Counted from the stretch's first letter, positions 10,510-20,493 are shown. The stretch: 64,000 nucleotides of DNA from Rhodophyticola sp. CCM32 (GCF_004751985.1 NZ_CP038492.1:372001-436000); one strand, 5' to 3'. Program-made: numbers and translations. Notes: generated by a model not told the origin, from the sequence alone.

Positions 10510-11091
10510 TCACGGGGTGTGATTGATCTGCCCCAGCTGCCAGCCATCCGGCCCGTGCCGCAGGGTGGTGACGGAAAGATTGTCGATCTTGTGGCTCAGA
10601 ACCTCTGCCGGGGTTGCGCCCGAGGCCATGGCGATCTGGGTCATGATCACCCCGATATGGGCGACCGCGACAATGTCATGGCCCGCATGTTCTGCGGTGA
10701 ATGCGCTGACCACCGGGGCGACGCGGGCCGCAAGCTGATGCCAGCTTTCCCCCTCTGGCGGGGCGATATCGCCCGGGGCTTCCCAGAATATGCGGCTAAG
10801 CTCCGGGTCGCTTGCGGTGACATCATTGAAGGGCATCCCGTCCCAGAGACCGAAATTGAATTCTCTCAAACCCGGATGCGCGGGCAGACGGGTACGCCCA
10901 GCTGCCAGAACATCCGCCGTTGCGCTGGCCCGGACAAGATCGGAGGAGATCAGCAGCGCCTTCTGCGGCAGAAAGGCGTTCAGCCGTGCGATCCGCGCGT
11001 GGTCGGACAGATCGGCGGGCAGATCGCGCCAGCCGGTAAATCCGGTTGCATGGGTCGGCCCGTGGCGCACCCACCACCAGCGGGTCACCAT
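10510..11091 (-). CDS. Histidine phosphatase family protein, possible alpha-ribazole phosphatase
   Basis: 193 residues from ATG 11091. The RHG motif (WWWVRHGPTHATG) at residues 6-12 and the second catalytic His (VAVAHIGVIM) mark the phosphoglycerate-mutase-like phosphatases. It overlaps cobU by 7 nt on the same strand. That coupling suggests a CobC-type role removing phosphate from alpha-ribazole phosphate in cobalamin nucleotide-loop assembly. The cobU linkage is seen; the substrate is inferred. Confidence 0.8.
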   Translation of the reverse strand: MVTRWWWVRHGPTHATGFTGWRDLPADLSDHARIARLNAFLPQKALLISSDLVRASATADVLAAGRTRLPAHPGLREFNFGLWDGMPFNDVTASDPELSRIFWEAPGDIAPPEGESWHQLAARVAPVVSAFTAEHAGHDIVAVAHIGVIMTQIAMASGATPAEVLSHKIDNLSVTTLRHGPDGWQLGQINHTP

Positions 11092-11630
11092 GGGGTATCC
11101 AGGCCCGGCAGCGCGCCTTTCAGGACATGGGGCAATCCGACGGTGACCTGCACCACCAGCCCGGCCTTTGCGGCCATGTGCTGGTTCATGCGCCCTTGCG
11201 CATCGCGAAAGTCGCGGCCAAGGCGGGTGTCGGGCACAATGCCCTGACCGACCTCGTTGCTGACCACAACCACCGGCGCCTCGGTTTGCAGCATCACCTC
11301 GATCAGCTGATCGGCCTGATCCGCCCAGTCCAGCCCTGCCAGCATCACATTGCTGAGCCAGAGCGTGGCGCAATCGACCAGTGCGATCTCTTCGGTTTCC
11401 AGTGTGGCCAGGGCCGGGGCGACCTCAAGCGGGGCCTCGACCGTGCGCCAGCCCTGACCGGCGCGCGCCTTGCGATGTGCCTCGATCCTGGCCTGCATAT
11501 CTGCGTCAAACGCCTGTGCGGTGGCCAGATAGACCTTGGCCAGATCACTGTGCCGGACCAGACGTTCGGCAAAGGCGGATTTGCCCGAAGACGCGCCCCC
11601 GATGACAAGGCTGAGAGAAGGCAGAGGCAA
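11085..11630 (-). CDS. cobU: Adenosylcobinamide kinase/adenosylcobinamide-phosphate guanylyltransferase
   Basis: 181 residues, the family length. The P-loop GGASSGKS is at residues 11-18, followed by YLATAQAFDADM, LVDCATLWLSN and VSNEVGQGIVP, all CobU/CobP landmarks. It phosphorylates and guanylylates adenosylcobinamide in B12 assembly. The start is TTG 11630. Cobalamin is the cofactor for the ethylmalonyl-CoA mutase encoded further along, so a B12 need in this genome is consistent. Confidence 0.93.
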   Translation of the reverse strand: MPLPSLSLVIGGASSGKSAFAERLVRHSDLAKVYLATAQAFDADMQARIEAHRKARAGQGWRTVEAPLEVAPALATLETEEIALVDCATLWLSNVMLAGLDWADQADQLIEVMLQTEAPVVVVSNEVGQGIVPDTRLGRDFRDAQGRMNQHMAAKAGLVVQVTVGLPHVLKGALPGLDTPW

Positions 11631-11647
11631 TTATATGTCCCTTCCGG

Positions 11648-11676
11648 TGAACCAGTTGGCGGTTTGCATCGTAACA
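11648..11676 (+). promoter_or_regulatory. Weak candidate promoter for rpoH
   Basis: TGAACC (11648-11653) and GTAACA (11671-11676) are separated by 17 bp. They loosely resemble ECF sigma (RpoE/ChrR-type) promoters known to drive rpoHII in Rhodobacter. The match is imperfect and is offered only as a lead; it lies between divergent cobU and rpoH. Confidence 0.25.
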
Positions 11677-11733
11677 CTCATAGAGCCGCAAAAACATGCG
11701 GTCCAATATCAAAGATGCAGCGGAGGGAAAGTC

Positions 11734-12615
11734 ATGGCTTTGGATATGGTTGGAAATCCGTCATTCATGCGCCGCGCGATGCGGGCGGAACTGCTGGATG
11801 CGGATACGGAATTGCGTCTGGCCTATGCCTGGCGGGACCACCGGGATGAAGCGGCACTGCACCGGCTGATCACAGCCTATATGCGGCTGGCAATCTCGAT
11901 GGCGGCGAAATTCAAACGCTACGGCGCCCCGATGAATGATCTGGTGCAGGAGGCCGGTCTGGGCCTGATGAAGGCGGCGGAACGGTTTGACCCCGATCGC
12001 GGTGTGCGGTTTTCGACCTATGCGGTCTGGTGGATCAAAGCTTCGGTCCAGGATTATGTGATGCGCAACTGGTCGATGGTCAGGACCGGATCGACCAGCA
12101 GCCAGAAATCCCTGTTTTTCAACATGCGCCGGGTGCAGGCCCGGCTGGAACGCGAGGCCATGGCTGCCGGTCAGCCATTGGACAAACATCAGTTGCGGCA
12201 GATGATCTCGACCGAGGTGGGGGTGCCGCTCAACGATGTGGAGATGATGGAGGGCCGCCTGTCGGGGTCTGATTATTCCCTGAATGCGACGCAATCCGCC
12301 GAGGATGAGGGGCGGGAATGGATCGACGCGCTGGAGGATGACAGTGCGCAGGCCGCAGAACTGGTGGAACATGCCCATGATACCAAACAGCTGCGCGACT
12401 GGCTGATCACCGCGATGAATGCCCTGAACGAGCGGGAGCGCTATATCGTGCGGGAACGGAAATTGCGCGACAAGCCGCGGACTTTGGAAAGCCTGGGTGA
12501 TGAGATGGGCCTGTCGAAGGAACGTGTGCGCCAGCTGGAGACGGCGGCCTTTGGCAAGATGCGCAAAACCCTGGAAGCACAGTCGACAGAGGTTCTGTCT
12601 TTCTTCGCCGCGTGA
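11734..12615 (+). CDS. rpoH: RNA polymerase sigma factor RpoH, RpoHII type
   Basis: 293 residues from ATG 11734, with a GGAGG ribosome-binding site. Region 2 has YMRLAISMAAKF, GLGLMKAAERFDP and STYAVWWIKASVQDYVMRNWS. The RpoH box appears as QKSLFFNMRR. Region 4 ends LGLSKERVRQLE-like. The RYGAPMNDL and MVRTGSTSSQK wording resembles the second RpoH paralogue (RpoHII) of Rhodobacteraceae, linked to singlet-oxygen and oxidative responses. It sits between cobU (divergent) and coaBC. Confidence 0.93.
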   Translation: MALDMVGNPSFMRRAMRAELLDADTELRLAYAWRDHRDEAALHRLITAYMRLAISMAAKFKRYGAPMNDLVQEAGLGLMKAAERFDPDRGVRFSTYAVWWIKASVQDYVMRNWSMVRTGSTSSQKSLFFNMRRVQARLEREAMAAGQPLDKHQLRQMISTEVGVPLNDVEMMEGRLSGSDYSLNATQSAEDEGREWIDALEDDSAQAAELVEHAHDTKQLRDWLITAMNALNERERYIVRERKLRDKPRTLESLGDEMGLSKERVRQLETAAFGKMRKTLEAQSTEVLSFFAA

Positions 12616-12706
12616 GGGTTTATATGTCCGGGTGCTGAAGGTGTGCCGCGTTGACCTTGACCGTCTGGCCTGCCTAACCTGCGCCAGCGCATAAGGAAAA
12701 CCGGAT

Positions 12707-13906
12707 ATGCTGACGGGCAAACGTATTTTATTGATCATCGGGGGTGGCATCGCGGCCTATAAGTCGCTGGATCTGATCCGGCGATTGCGGGATCAGGGGG
12801 CCGATGTGGTGCCGGTTCTGACCAAGGCGGCAGAACAGTTCGTGACGCCTTTGAGCGTGTCGGCGCTGGCGGCGCAGAAAGTGTATCGGGACCTGTTCGA
12901 TCTGACCGATGAGGCGGAGATGGGACATATTGAGCTGTCCCGCGCCGCCGATCTGGTGGTTGTGGCCCCTGCCACCGCTGATCTGATGGCGAAAATGGCG
13001 GGGGGGCATGCGAATGATCTGGCCTCGACCCTGCTGATGGCCACGGATAAGTGCGTGCTGATCGCGCCAGCGATGAATGTGCGGATGTGGGAGCATCCGG
13101 CGACAAGGCGCAATCTGGCGGTGTTGCGGGGCGATGACGTGCTGGTTGTGGGGCCTGATGAGGGCCATATGGCCTGTGGCGAGTTCGGGCCGGGGCGGAT
13201 GTCGGAGGTGCCTGATATCGTGGCCGCCATCGGTGCCGCCCTGGGGGAGGGGCCTCTGAAAGGCCGCCATGTGATCGTGACCTCGGGCCCGACCCATGAA
13301 CCGATTGACCCGGTGCGCTATATCGCCAACCGGTCCTCCGGTGCGCAGGGCGCGGCGCTGGCGGTGGCATTGCGCGATCTGGGCGCGCAGGTAAGTTTTG
13401 TCACCGGACCGGCAGCGGTTGCGCCGCCTGACGGCGTCGCGGTGGCGCAGGTGGAGACGGCGCGCGAGATGGACCAGGCGGTGCGCGCGGCCCTGCCAGC
13501 GGATGCAGCGGTTTTTGCCGCTGCGGTGGCGGATTGGCGGGTGGAAAACGCGGCGGATCAGAAGATGAAGAAAGGGGCCGGCGGGATGCCGGTGCTGGAA
13601 TTTGCCGAGAACCCGGACATTCTGGCCGGGGTGGCGCAGATGTCAAAGGGGCGACCTGCGCTGGTTGTGGGCTTTGCGGCGGAGACCGAGGATGTGGTGG
13701 CTTTCGCACAGGCGAAGCTGGCGCGGAAAGGTTGTGACTGGATCGTGGCCAATGATGTCTCACCCGGGACCGGGATCATGGGCGGGGCGGAAAATGCGGT
13801 GCATCTGATCACCGCAGATGGTGTCGAGGAGTGGCCGCGTATGGCCAAGGGGGCGGTTGCGGCGCGGCTGGCGGCGCGGATTGCCGAGGCGTTGGGGGCG
13901 GGGTGA
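12707..13906 (+). CDS. coaBC: Bifunctional phosphopantothenoylcysteine decarboxylase/phosphopantothenate-cysteine ligase
   Basis: 399 residues. The CoaC half (about 1-180) has the FMN-binding GGGIAAYKS, catalytic His74 (EMGHIELS), PAMNVRMW and the flexible flap Cys157 ([13 protein letters not shown]). The CoaB half (about 185-399) begins [16 protein letters not shown] and contains SSGAQG and AAVADWR. It catalyses two consecutive steps of coenzyme A synthesis. dut follows on the same strand after 53 bp. Confidence 0.96.
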   Translation: MLTGKRILLIIGGGIAAYKSLDLIRRLRDQGADVVPVLTKAAEQFVTPLSVSALAAQKVYRDLFDLTDEAEMGHIELSRAADLVVVAPATADLMAKMAGGHANDLASTLLMATDKCVLIAPAMNVRMWEHPATRRNLAVLRGDDVLVVGPDEGHMACGEFGPGRMSEVPDIVAAIGAALGEGPLKGRHVIVTSGPTHEPIDPVRYIANRSSGAQGAALAVALRDLGAQVSFVTGPAAVAPPDGVAVAQVETAREMDQAVRAALPADAAVFAAAVADWRVENAADQKMKKGAGGMPVLEFAENPDILAGVAQMSKGRPALVVGFAAETEDVVAFAQAKLARKGCDWIVANDVSPGTGIMGGAENAVHLITADGVEEWPRMAKGAVAARLAARIAEALGAG

Positions 13907-13959
13907 GACCGTCGGAGCCTCCGGCGGAAGTATTTGACAAGATAGAGAAGCAGGGGCGG

Positions 13960-14427
13960 ATGGGCGTTGATGTTCAGGTGATGCGGGAAGACTGGGCCGA
14001 TGCCGGGGTGGCCTTGCCCGATTATGCGACGGCGGGGGCGGCGGGCGCGGATTTGCGGGCCAATTTTGCCGAGGCGGAGCGGGCGCAGGGGATGATCCTG
14101 CAGCCGATGGAGCGGCGGATCGTGCCCACCGGATTGCGGGTGGCCCTGCCTGCGGGGTTCGAGATGCAGATCCGGCCCCGGTCGGGGCTGGCGCTGAAAC
14201 ACGGGATCAGCCTGCCCAACACCCCGGGGACGATTGACAGCGATTATCGCGGACCCCTTGGGGTGTTGCTGGTGAATTTCGGCGACCGGGCGTTTGCGAT
14301 TGCCCATGGGGACCGGATTGCCCAGGCGATCATCGCGCCGGTGGTGCAGGCGCGGTTTCAGCTTGTGATTGGTCTGGAGGAGACGGCACGCGGGGGTGGC
14401 GGGTTTGGCTCCACCGGCATCGGCTGA
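13960..14427 (+). CDS. dut: Deoxyuridine 5'-triphosphate nucleotidohydrolase
   Basis: 155 residues from ATG 13960. All trimeric dUTPase motifs are present: [16 protein letters not shown] (residues 72-80), [12 protein letters not shown] with catalytic Asp93, GDRIAQ, and the C-terminal [10 protein letters not shown] arm. It hydrolyses dUTP to dUMP. The stop TGA shares one base with the ATG of the next gene (TGATG). Confidence 0.96.
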   Translation: MGVDVQVMREDWADAGVALPDYATAGAAGADLRANFAEAERAQGMILQPMERRIVPTGLRVALPAGFEMQIRPRSGLALKHGISLPNTPGTIDSDYRGPLGVLLVNFGDRAFAIAHGDRIAQAIIAPVVQARFQLVIGLEETARGGGGFGSTGIG

Positions 14428-15488
14428 TGGCGCTGGTGCTGATCCTGGCCGCTGTGATCCTTGTGATCGGTCATCTGATGGGCGCGCCCTGGCTGGCGCG
14501 CCTCTATATGCTGGGGCTGCTTTATGTGGCGGTTCTGGCCTTGCAGATTATGTTGCCGGATGGGCATCCGCTGCGCATGGCCACGGGCGAGAGCCCCGCG
14601 CTTTGGCTGATCCTCGGCGGTGCTGTTCTGATGATCCTGGGGTATCGCGCGGTGCTGGGCCGGTTGCGGGCCCGGGCAGAGCTGGTGCAGGCGGGGATGG
14701 TACAGGCCGGGCGGGCCGCCCCGGTTTCGGCCCCGTTGTTTTCCGGTGATGAACTGGAACGGTATGCCCGCCACATCACCCTGCCCGATATCGGCGGGCG
14801 CGGGCAGCGGGCGCTGAAAGAGGCAAGTGTGCTGGTTGTGGGGGCCGGGGGGCTGGGCTCGCCCGTGCTGTTATATCTGGCGGCGGCGGGGGTGGGGACC
14901 ATCGGGGTGATTGATGGCGACCGGGTCGATCTGTCAAATCTGCAACGGCAGGTGATCCATACCGATCAGCGTCAGGAGATGCCGAAAGTGTTTTCGGCGG
15001 AGGTCGCGATCAGGGCGCTGAACCCGTTTGTGGAGGTCAAACCCTATCACCGGGAGCTGACGGCGCAGATCGCCGCAGGATTATTTGCGGAATATGACCT
15101 TATCCTTGACGGGACCGACAGCTATGCCAGCCGCGATATGATCAACCGCGCGGCGCGAGCAAGCGGCAGGCCGGTGCTGGCCGGGGCCATTTCTGCCTGG
15201 GAGGGGCAGGTGACACTCTATGACCCGGCGGGCGATGCGCCGTGTTTCGCCTGTGTCTTTCCCAACCCCCCCGCCCCGGAACTGGCGGCGACCTGTGCCG
15301 AGACCGGGGTGATCGGGGCATTGCCGGGGGTTGTGGGCAGTATGATGGCGCTGGAGGCGGTGAAGGAGATCACTGGCGCGGGGCAGGGTTTGCGTGGTCG
15401 GATGCTGATTTATGATGCGCTGCATGGCGAGACCCGGGTGATTTCGCTGAAACGGCGGGCGGATTGCGCAGTTTGCGGGGCGGGGTAG
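14427..15488 (+). CDS. Membrane-anchored HesA/MoeB/ThiF family adenylyltransferase
   Basis: 353 residues. The first 90 residues hold three hydrophobic segments, apparently membrane helices. A ThiF/MoeB domain follows from about residue 108: ERYARHITLPDIGG, nucleotide loop VVGAGGLGSPVLLYLA, DGDRVDLSNLQRQV, and zinc pairs CFAC and CAVC. These enzymes adenylate the C-terminal Gly-Gly of small sulfur carriers (MoaD/ThiS). No MoaD, ThiS or Moe gene is nearby, so the partner is unknown. Coupled to dut. Confidence 0.88.
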   Translation: MALVLILAAVILVIGHLMGAPWLARLYMLGLLYVAVLALQIMLPDGHPLRMATGESPALWLILGGAVLMILGYRAVLGRLRARAELVQAGMVQAGRAAPVSAPLFSGDELERYARHITLPDIGGRGQRALKEASVLVVGAGGLGSPVLLYLAAAGVGTIGVIDGDRVDLSNLQRQVIHTDQRQEMPKVFSAEVAIRALNPFVEVKPYHRELTAQIAAGLFAEYDLILDGTDSYASRDMINRAARASGRPVLAGAISAWEGQVTLYDPAGDAPCFACVFPNPPAPELAATCAETGVIGALPGVVGSMMALEAVKEITGAGQGLRGRMLIYDALHGETRVISLKRRADCAVCGAG

Positions 15489-15561
15489 GCCTGTCTCCCC
15501 TTGCCCTTATGTGTCGGCACGCCATACTCGGGCGCCATAACCAAAGGGAGTACCTGACCCG

Positions 15562-16350
15562 ATGAAACATCTGCTTGCCGCCACGGCACTTCTTGCCGCC
15601 ACTGCCATCTGCGCAACCGCCCAGGACCTGCCCGATCTTGAGGGGCGCGAGGTGGTGATTGTCACCGAAAACGCCTATCCGCCCCTGCAATTTGTCGATC
15701 CCGCGACCGGGGATGCCATCGGCTGGGAATATGACGCGATGGCAGAGATTGCCGAGCGTCTGAACATGGCTGTGACCTATCAGAATATCAGTTGGGATGC
15801 GATGATCCCGGCGGTGTCCGAAGGGCAGTATGATATGGGCATGACCGGAATCACCATTCGCGAGGATCGCGCAGAACTGGTCGATTTCTCTGACCCCTAT
15901 ATGGTCAGCCAGATGCGCATGCTGGTGCGGGCCGATGAGACCCGGTTCGACGATGCCGAAGGATTTGCGGCGGATGAAGAGTTGCTGCTGGGCACCCAGG
16001 CCGGGATCACGCCGTTTTATGTGGGCGTCTATGAGGTGCTGGACGGGGATGAGGCCAACCCGCGGATCGTGCTGTTGGAGACCATTCCGGCGGCGGTTCA
16101 GGCATTGCTGAGTGATGACGTGGATATGGTGTTGAGCGACAGCGCCGGGGGCGAGGCCTATGTCAATGCCAACCCCGATCGGCTGAAACTGGTGGGGGCG
16201 CCGCTGGGCACCGAGGAATTCGGTTTCATTTTTCCCAAGGGCTCCGATCTGGTGGCGCCGGTCAATGCGGCCATCGCGGCAATGCGGGCCGATGGCACGC
16301 TGGATATGCTCGATCAGCGCTGGTTCGTCGATTACAGCCTCGGCCAGTAA
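15562..16350 (+). CDS. Amino-acid ABC transporter substrate-binding protein
   Basis: 262 residues with a Sec signal peptide ([20 protein letters not shown], cut near residue 20). It has the SBP family 3 fold markers [23 protein letters not shown] and [16 protein letters not shown]. It is a periplasmic polar amino-acid or related solute receptor. The preceding AAAGGGAG is a good ribosome-binding site. The permease lies just downstream; no ATPase gene is present in this window. Confidence 0.92.
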   Translation: MKHLLAATALLAATAICATAQDLPDLEGREVVIVTENAYPPLQFVDPATGDAIGWEYDAMAEIAERLNMAVTYQNISWDAMIPAVSEGQYDMGMTGITIREDRAELVDFSDPYMVSQMRMLVRADETRFDDAEGFAADEELLLGTQAGITPFYVGVYEVLDGDEANPRIVLLETIPAAVQALLSDDVDMVLSDSAGGEAYVNANPDRLKLVGAPLGTEEFGFIFPKGSDLVAPVNAAIAAMRADGTLDMLDQRWFVDYSLGQ

Positions 16351-16463
16351 GGCGGGGCGGGTGGCCCATATCCCTGCCTTGGCTTTGCAGCACCGGGGCA
16401 GGGGGCTGTTATGATCCCGCCCCGGGCCCGTCGGATCGGGATTTTCCCTGGTGGCTTCTGGCT

Positions 16464-17210
16464 GTGCTGGGCCTTGGGGCTTATGCGCTTTGGCAGGTGC
16501 TGACCGATGCGGTCTATCTGCAAGTGCTCGACACGCTGCGCCGGGGTGTTCTGATCACCATTTTCGTGACGCTGGTGGGGTTTGCGCTGGCCGCATCCCT
16601 GGGGTTGCTTCTGGCGCTGGCCAGCCTGTCGCGCCATCTGATCCTGCGCCAGATGGCCCGGTTCTATATCGAGATCATCCGCGGCATTCCGATTATCGTT
16701 CTGCTGCTATACGTGGCCTTTGTCTTCGCACCTGCGCTGGTGGCGGGCTATAACGGGTTGGCCGAAATGGCGGGGGTCGAGGCGATACGCACCCGCGATT
16801 TCCCCCTGCTCTGGCGGGCGATCATCGCGCTGGCCATCGGCTATTCGGCCTTCATCGCCGAGGTGTTTCGCGCCGGTCTGCAATCCATCGACCGGGGCCA
16901 GATTGAAGCGGCAGAGGCGCTGGGTCTGAACCGCTGGAACCGGTTTCGCCATATCATCTTTCCACAGGCGATACGGACGATCCTGCCGCCATTGGGCAAT
17001 GATTTTGTCGCCATGGTGAAGGATTCGAGCCTGGTTTCGGTTCTGGGAGTGCTGGATATCACCCAATTGGGAAAGGTCACGGCGGCCAGCAATTTCCGGT
17101 ATTTCGAGACCTATAATGTGGTGGCGCTGATTTATCTGACGATGACCATCACCTTGTCGATATTGCTGCGCCGGCTGGAGCAGCGGATGCGCCAGTCACA
17201 GGACCGGTAG
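16464..17210 (+). CDS. Amino-acid ABC transporter permease (start uncertain)
   Basis: 248 residues from GTG 16464. Features of a His/Glu/Gln/Arg-type permease: FYIEIIRGIPIIVLL, FIAEVFRAGLQSI and the EAA loop EAAEALGLNRWNRFRHIIFPQA. It has several membrane helices. The same frame is open upstream and reads YDPAPGPSDRDFPWW, which from memory resembles the usual N-terminus of this family, but no ATG, GTG or TTG precedes it back to the previous gene. The GTG used here trims that segment. It may pair with the upstream receptor. Confidence 0.85.
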   Translation: MLGLGAYALWQVLTDAVYLQVLDTLRRGVLITIFVTLVGFALAASLGLLLALASLSRHLILRQMARFYIEIIRGIPIIVLLLYVAFVFAPALVAGYNGLAEMAGVEAIRTRDFPLLWRAIIALAIGYSAFIAEVFRAGLQSIDRGQIEAAEALGLNRWNRFRHIIFPQAIRTILPPLGNDFVAMVKDSSLVSVLGVLDITQLGKVTAASNFRYFETYNVVALIYLTMTITLSILLRRLEQRMRQSQDR

Positions 17211-17293
17211 ACCTGCTGATCTTATGACTTTGACCTGCTGAATCCGGGTTTGGATGATCCGATTCCAAAGCCGTTATGCCGCGATGCAGCGAA

Positions 17294-17323
17294 TTGACAT
17301 CGACATAATATTTCCCATATATA
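17294..17323 (+). promoter_or_regulatory. Candidate sigma-70 promoter of ecm
   Basis: TTGACA at 17294-17299 and TATATA at 17318-17323, 18 bp apart, in the 154-bp gap before the ecm start. An imperfect inverted pair ACGG/CCGT (17331-17348) follows and could be an operator. Position and sequence fit; not tested. Confidence 0.5.
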
Positions 17324-17364
17324 TCGCGTAACGGAATAAAATTGCCGTATCGGAATCGGGAGAC

Positions 17365-19335
17365 ATGGCCGTGACCGCTCACAAAGACCGCCCCTGGCTT
17401 ATTCGCACCTATGCGGGCCATTCGACCGCCGCTGCGTCGAACGCGCTGTACCGGGGCAATCTGGCAAAGGGGCAGACCGGCCTTTCCGTGGCTTTCGATC
17501 TGCCGACGCAGACCGGATATGACAGCGATCATGACCTGGCCCGGGGGGAGGTTGGCAAGGTCGGGGTGCCGGTGGCGCATCTGGGCGATATGCGGGCCCT
17601 GTTCGATCAGATCCCGCTGGATCAGATGAATACCTCGATGACAATCAATGCAACGGCGCCCTGGCTATTGGCGCTTTATATTGCCGTGGCGGAAGAACAG
17701 GGGGCGGATATCACGGCCCTGCAGGGGACGGTTCAGAATGACCTGATCAAGGAATATCTCAGCCGTGGCACATATATCTGCCCGCCTGCGCCAAGCCTGA
17801 AGATGATCGCGGATGTGGCGGAATATTGTTATGCCAATATCCCGAAATGGAACCCGATGAATGTGTGTTCCTATCATCTGCAAGAGGCCGGCGCGACACC
17901 GGAACAGGAATTGGCTTTTGCATTGGCAACGGCGACGGCGGTTCTGGATGCGTTGCGCCCCCGGGTCGCGGCAGAGGATTTTCCGGCATTGGTCGGCCGG
18001 ATTTCATTCTTTGTGAATGCGGGTATCCGGTTTGTCACCGAGATGTGCAAAATGCGCGCCTTTGTCGATTTGTGGGATGAGATATGTGCTACACGATACG
18101 GTGTCGAGGACCCGAAATACCGTCGTTTCCGATACGGGGTGCAGGTTAACTCGCTTGGGCTGACCGAACAGCAGCCCGAGAATAACGTCTATCGTATTCT
18201 GATCGAAATGCTGGCGGTGACCCTGTCGAAAAACGCGCGCGCCCGGGCGGTGCAATTGCCCGCCTGGAACGAGGCGCTTGGCCTGCCGCGGCCCTGGGAT
18301 CAGCAATGGTCAATGCGGATGCAGCAAATCCTGGCGTTTGAAACCGACCTTCTGGAATATGGCGATCTGTTTGATGGCAATCCGGTGGTTTCGGCCAGGG
18401 TGGAGGCGTTGAAAGAGGGCGCGCGGGCTGAATTGTCTAATCTGGACTCGATGGGCGGGGCCATTGCCGCGATTGACTATATGAAGGGCCGGCTGGTCGA
18501 ATCCAATGCAGACCGGCTGAATGGGATCGAAAGCGGCGAGACTATGGTGGTTGGCGTTAATAAATTCACCACAACAGAGCCCTCGCCCCTGATGGGATCG
18601 GATGGGGGGATCATGGTGGTGGACCCGGCGACGGAGGCCGACCAGATCGCGCGTCTGAACGGCTGGCGGGCCGAGCGGGACGCAGAGGCGGTTGACGCAG
18701 CGCTTGCCGGGCTGAAAAAGGCCGCGCAAAACGGTGAAAATATCATGCCACCGTCAATTGTGGCGGCGAAAGCAGGCGTGACCACAGGCGAATGGGCCGG
18801 TGTGATGCGCGCGGTCTTTGGCGAATATCGAGGACCGACAGGGGTCTCGCGCAGCCGGTCCAACAAAACCGATGGGCTGGAAGATATCCGCGAAGCGGTG
18901 GATGCCGTCAGTGATAAACTGGGACGGCGATTGACGTTTCTGGTGGGCAAACCGGGGCTGGATGGCCATTCAAATGGGGCCGAACAAATTGCGTTTCGCG
19001 CGCGTGATTGCGGAATGGATATCGCCTATGAGGGGATTCGCCTGACACCGCAGGAAATTGTCGCGGCGGCCCGGAAAGACGGGGCCCATGTGATTGGTTT
19101 ATCGATTCTGTCAGGTAGTCATGTGCCACTTATTGAGGACGTGATGGACAGATTGCGGGCCGAAGATCTGTCTCACATTCCGGTGATTGTCGGCGGTATT
19201 ATCCCCGATGATGATGTGGCAAAATTGCAGAGTTTCGGAGTTGCAAAAGTCTATACACCAAAGGATTTCGAACTGAATCGTATCATGATGGACATTGTTT
19301 ATCTGGTAAATACGCTCTCTTTGGCAGCCGAGTGA
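17365..19335 (+). CDS. ecm: Ethylmalonyl-CoA mutase
   Basis: 656 residues. An acyl-CoA mutase TIM barrel (GLSVAFDLPTQTGYDSDH, MNTSMTINATAPWLLALY) is followed by a B12-binding domain with GKPGLDGHSNGAEQIA, the DxHxxG-type cobalamin motif, near residue 535. The single-chain MeaA-like form and the presence of mch and mcl2 in the same window favour ethylmalonyl-CoA mutase over methylmalonyl-CoA mutase. It converts (2R)-ethylmalonyl-CoA to methylsuccinyl-CoA in the glyoxylate-bypass-independent C2 assimilation pathway. Other adenosylcobalamin mutases are the alternative. Confidence 0.9.
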   Translation: MAVTAHKDRPWLIRTYAGHSTAAASNALYRGNLAKGQTGLSVAFDLPTQTGYDSDHDLARGEVGKVGVPVAHLGDMRALFDQIPLDQMNTSMTINATAPWLLALYIAVAEEQGADITALQGTVQNDLIKEYLSRGTYICPPAPSLKMIADVAEYCYANIPKWNPMNVCSYHLQEAGATPEQELAFALATATAVLDALRPRVAAEDFPALVGRISFFVNAGIRFVTEMCKMRAFVDLWDEICATRYGVEDPKYRRFRYGVQVNSLGLTEQQPENNVYRILIEMLAVTLSKNARARAVQLPAWNEALGLPRPWDQQWSMRMQQILAFETDLLEYGDLFDGNPVVSARVEALKEGARAELSNLDSMGGAIAAIDYMKGRLVESNADRLNGIESGETMVVGVNKFTTTEPSPLMGSDGGIMVVDPATEADQIARLNGWRAERDAEAVDAALAGLKKAAQNGENIMPPSIVAAKAGVTTGEWAGVMRAVFGEYRGPTGVSRSRSNKTDGLEDIREAVDAVSDKLGRRLTFLVGKPGLDGHSNGAEQIAFRARDCGMDIAYEGIRLTPQEIVAAARKDGAHVIGLSILSGSHVPLIEDVMDRLRAEDLSHIPVIVGGIIPDDDVAKLQSFGVAKVYTPKDFELNRIMMDIVYLVNTLSLAAE

Positions 19336-19462
19336 CCCTCGCGTAAACATATTTCAGCGTCGGTGTAAACCTGCCTAAAAGTACATGTCCTTTAACAAGT
19401 GCCTATTGCATGCTGCAGAATACCGGCATAGCAGAGAGACACCATCAGAAGGGACACATGGA

Positions 19463-19774
19463 ATGGCTAAAAAACTGAGCGCAATGTCGCGCAATGAATT
19501 ACTTGAATTGCAGAAAGAAGTGACTGCTGCGTTGAAGGACTTCGATAAGCGTAAGAAAAAAGAGGCTTTGGTTGCCGCACAGAAAGCGGCGAAAGAGCAC
19601 GGGTTCTCTTTGGATGAGATCCTGGGCGGAAAATCCGGGTCTGGCCCGAAATCGCCGCCGAAATACGCCAACCCCGCCGATCCCAGTCAGACCTGGACCG
19701 GACGTGGTCGCCAGCCTGGCTGGATTAAAGAGGCGCTTACAAGTGGAAAATCGCTTGACACAATGGCGATCTGA
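19463..19774 (+). CDS. H-NS family nucleoid-associated protein (HvrA/Spb-like)
   Basis: 103 residues from ATG 19463. The N-terminal half is a charged oligomerising helix (LLELQKEVTAALKDFDKRKKKEA). The C-terminal DNA-binding motif reads TWTGRGRQPGWIKEAL, typical of H-NS-like proteins of Rhodobacteraceae, where HvrA and Spb modulate light and nitrogen genes. deoD starts nine bases after its stop, so the two may be coupled. Confidence 0.88.
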   Translation: MAKKLSAMSRNELLELQKEVTAALKDFDKRKKKEALVAAQKAAKEHGFSLDEILGGKSGSGPKSPPKYANPADPSQTWTGRGRQPGWIKEALTSGKSLDTMAI

Positions 19775-19783
19775 CCAACCGAG

Positions 19784-20488
19784 ATGACCGTACATATTGG
19801 TGCAAAGCCCGGTGATATTGCCGAAACTGTCCTTATGCCAGGCGACCCGCTGCGCGCGAAATGGGCGGCAGAACGGTTTTTGGACGATCCAGTTTGTATA
19901 AATGAAGTGCGAGGTATGCTGGGCTTTACCGGGACCTGGAAAGGGAACCGGGTTACGATTCATGGCTCAGGTATGGGGATGCCCAGCCTGTCGATATATG
20001 CCAATGAGCTGATCCGGGATTACGGCGCGAAGACGCTGATCCGGATCGGCTCTGCCGGTGCGATGCAAACATATGTGAAACTGCGCGACGTGGTGCTGGC
20101 GATGACCTCAACCACGCTGTCAACGCCGTCGCGGGGTATCTTCAAAGAGCTGAACTATGCCCCCTGCGCCGATTACGGCCTGCTGCAGGCGGCCCATAAG
20201 GCGGCGGGTTCCAAAGGCTGTGATACGCATGTGGGCGGGATTTATTCGTCTGATGTGTTTTATGATGAACGCCCGGACCTGACCGAGCAGATGACCCGTC
20301 ACGGTGTTCTTGCCGTCGAGATGGAGGCCGCCGAGCTGTATATACTGGCGGCCCGCCATGGCATTCGGGCGCTGGCGGTTCTGACGATATCGGATCATCT
20401 GATCACGGGGGAGGCTTTGCCGTCGGAAGACCGGCAATCGAGTTTCTCCGACATGGTGGAAATCGCTTTGGAAGCGGCTTTCACATAG
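19784..20488 (+). CDS. deoD: Purine-nucleoside phosphorylase
   Basis: 234 residues, the DeoD length. It opens [25 protein letters not shown] and carries the phosphate-site Arg segment [20 protein letters not shown], and the ribose/phosphate EMEAAELY stretch. It phosphorolyses purine ribo- and deoxyribonucleosides. A GC hairpin follows the stop. Confidence 0.95.
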   Translation: MTVHIGAKPGDIAETVLMPGDPLRAKWAAERFLDDPVCINEVRGMLGFTGTWKGNRVTIHGSGMGMPSLSIYANELIRDYGAKTLIRIGSAGAMQTYVKLRDVVLAMTSTTLSTPSRGIFKELNYAPCADYGLLQAAHKAAGSKGCDTHVGGIYSSDVFYDERPDLTEQMTRHGVLAVEMEAAELYILAARHGIRALAVLTISDHLITGEALPSEDRQSSFSDMVEIALEAAFT

Positions 20489-20493
20489 GCGCT

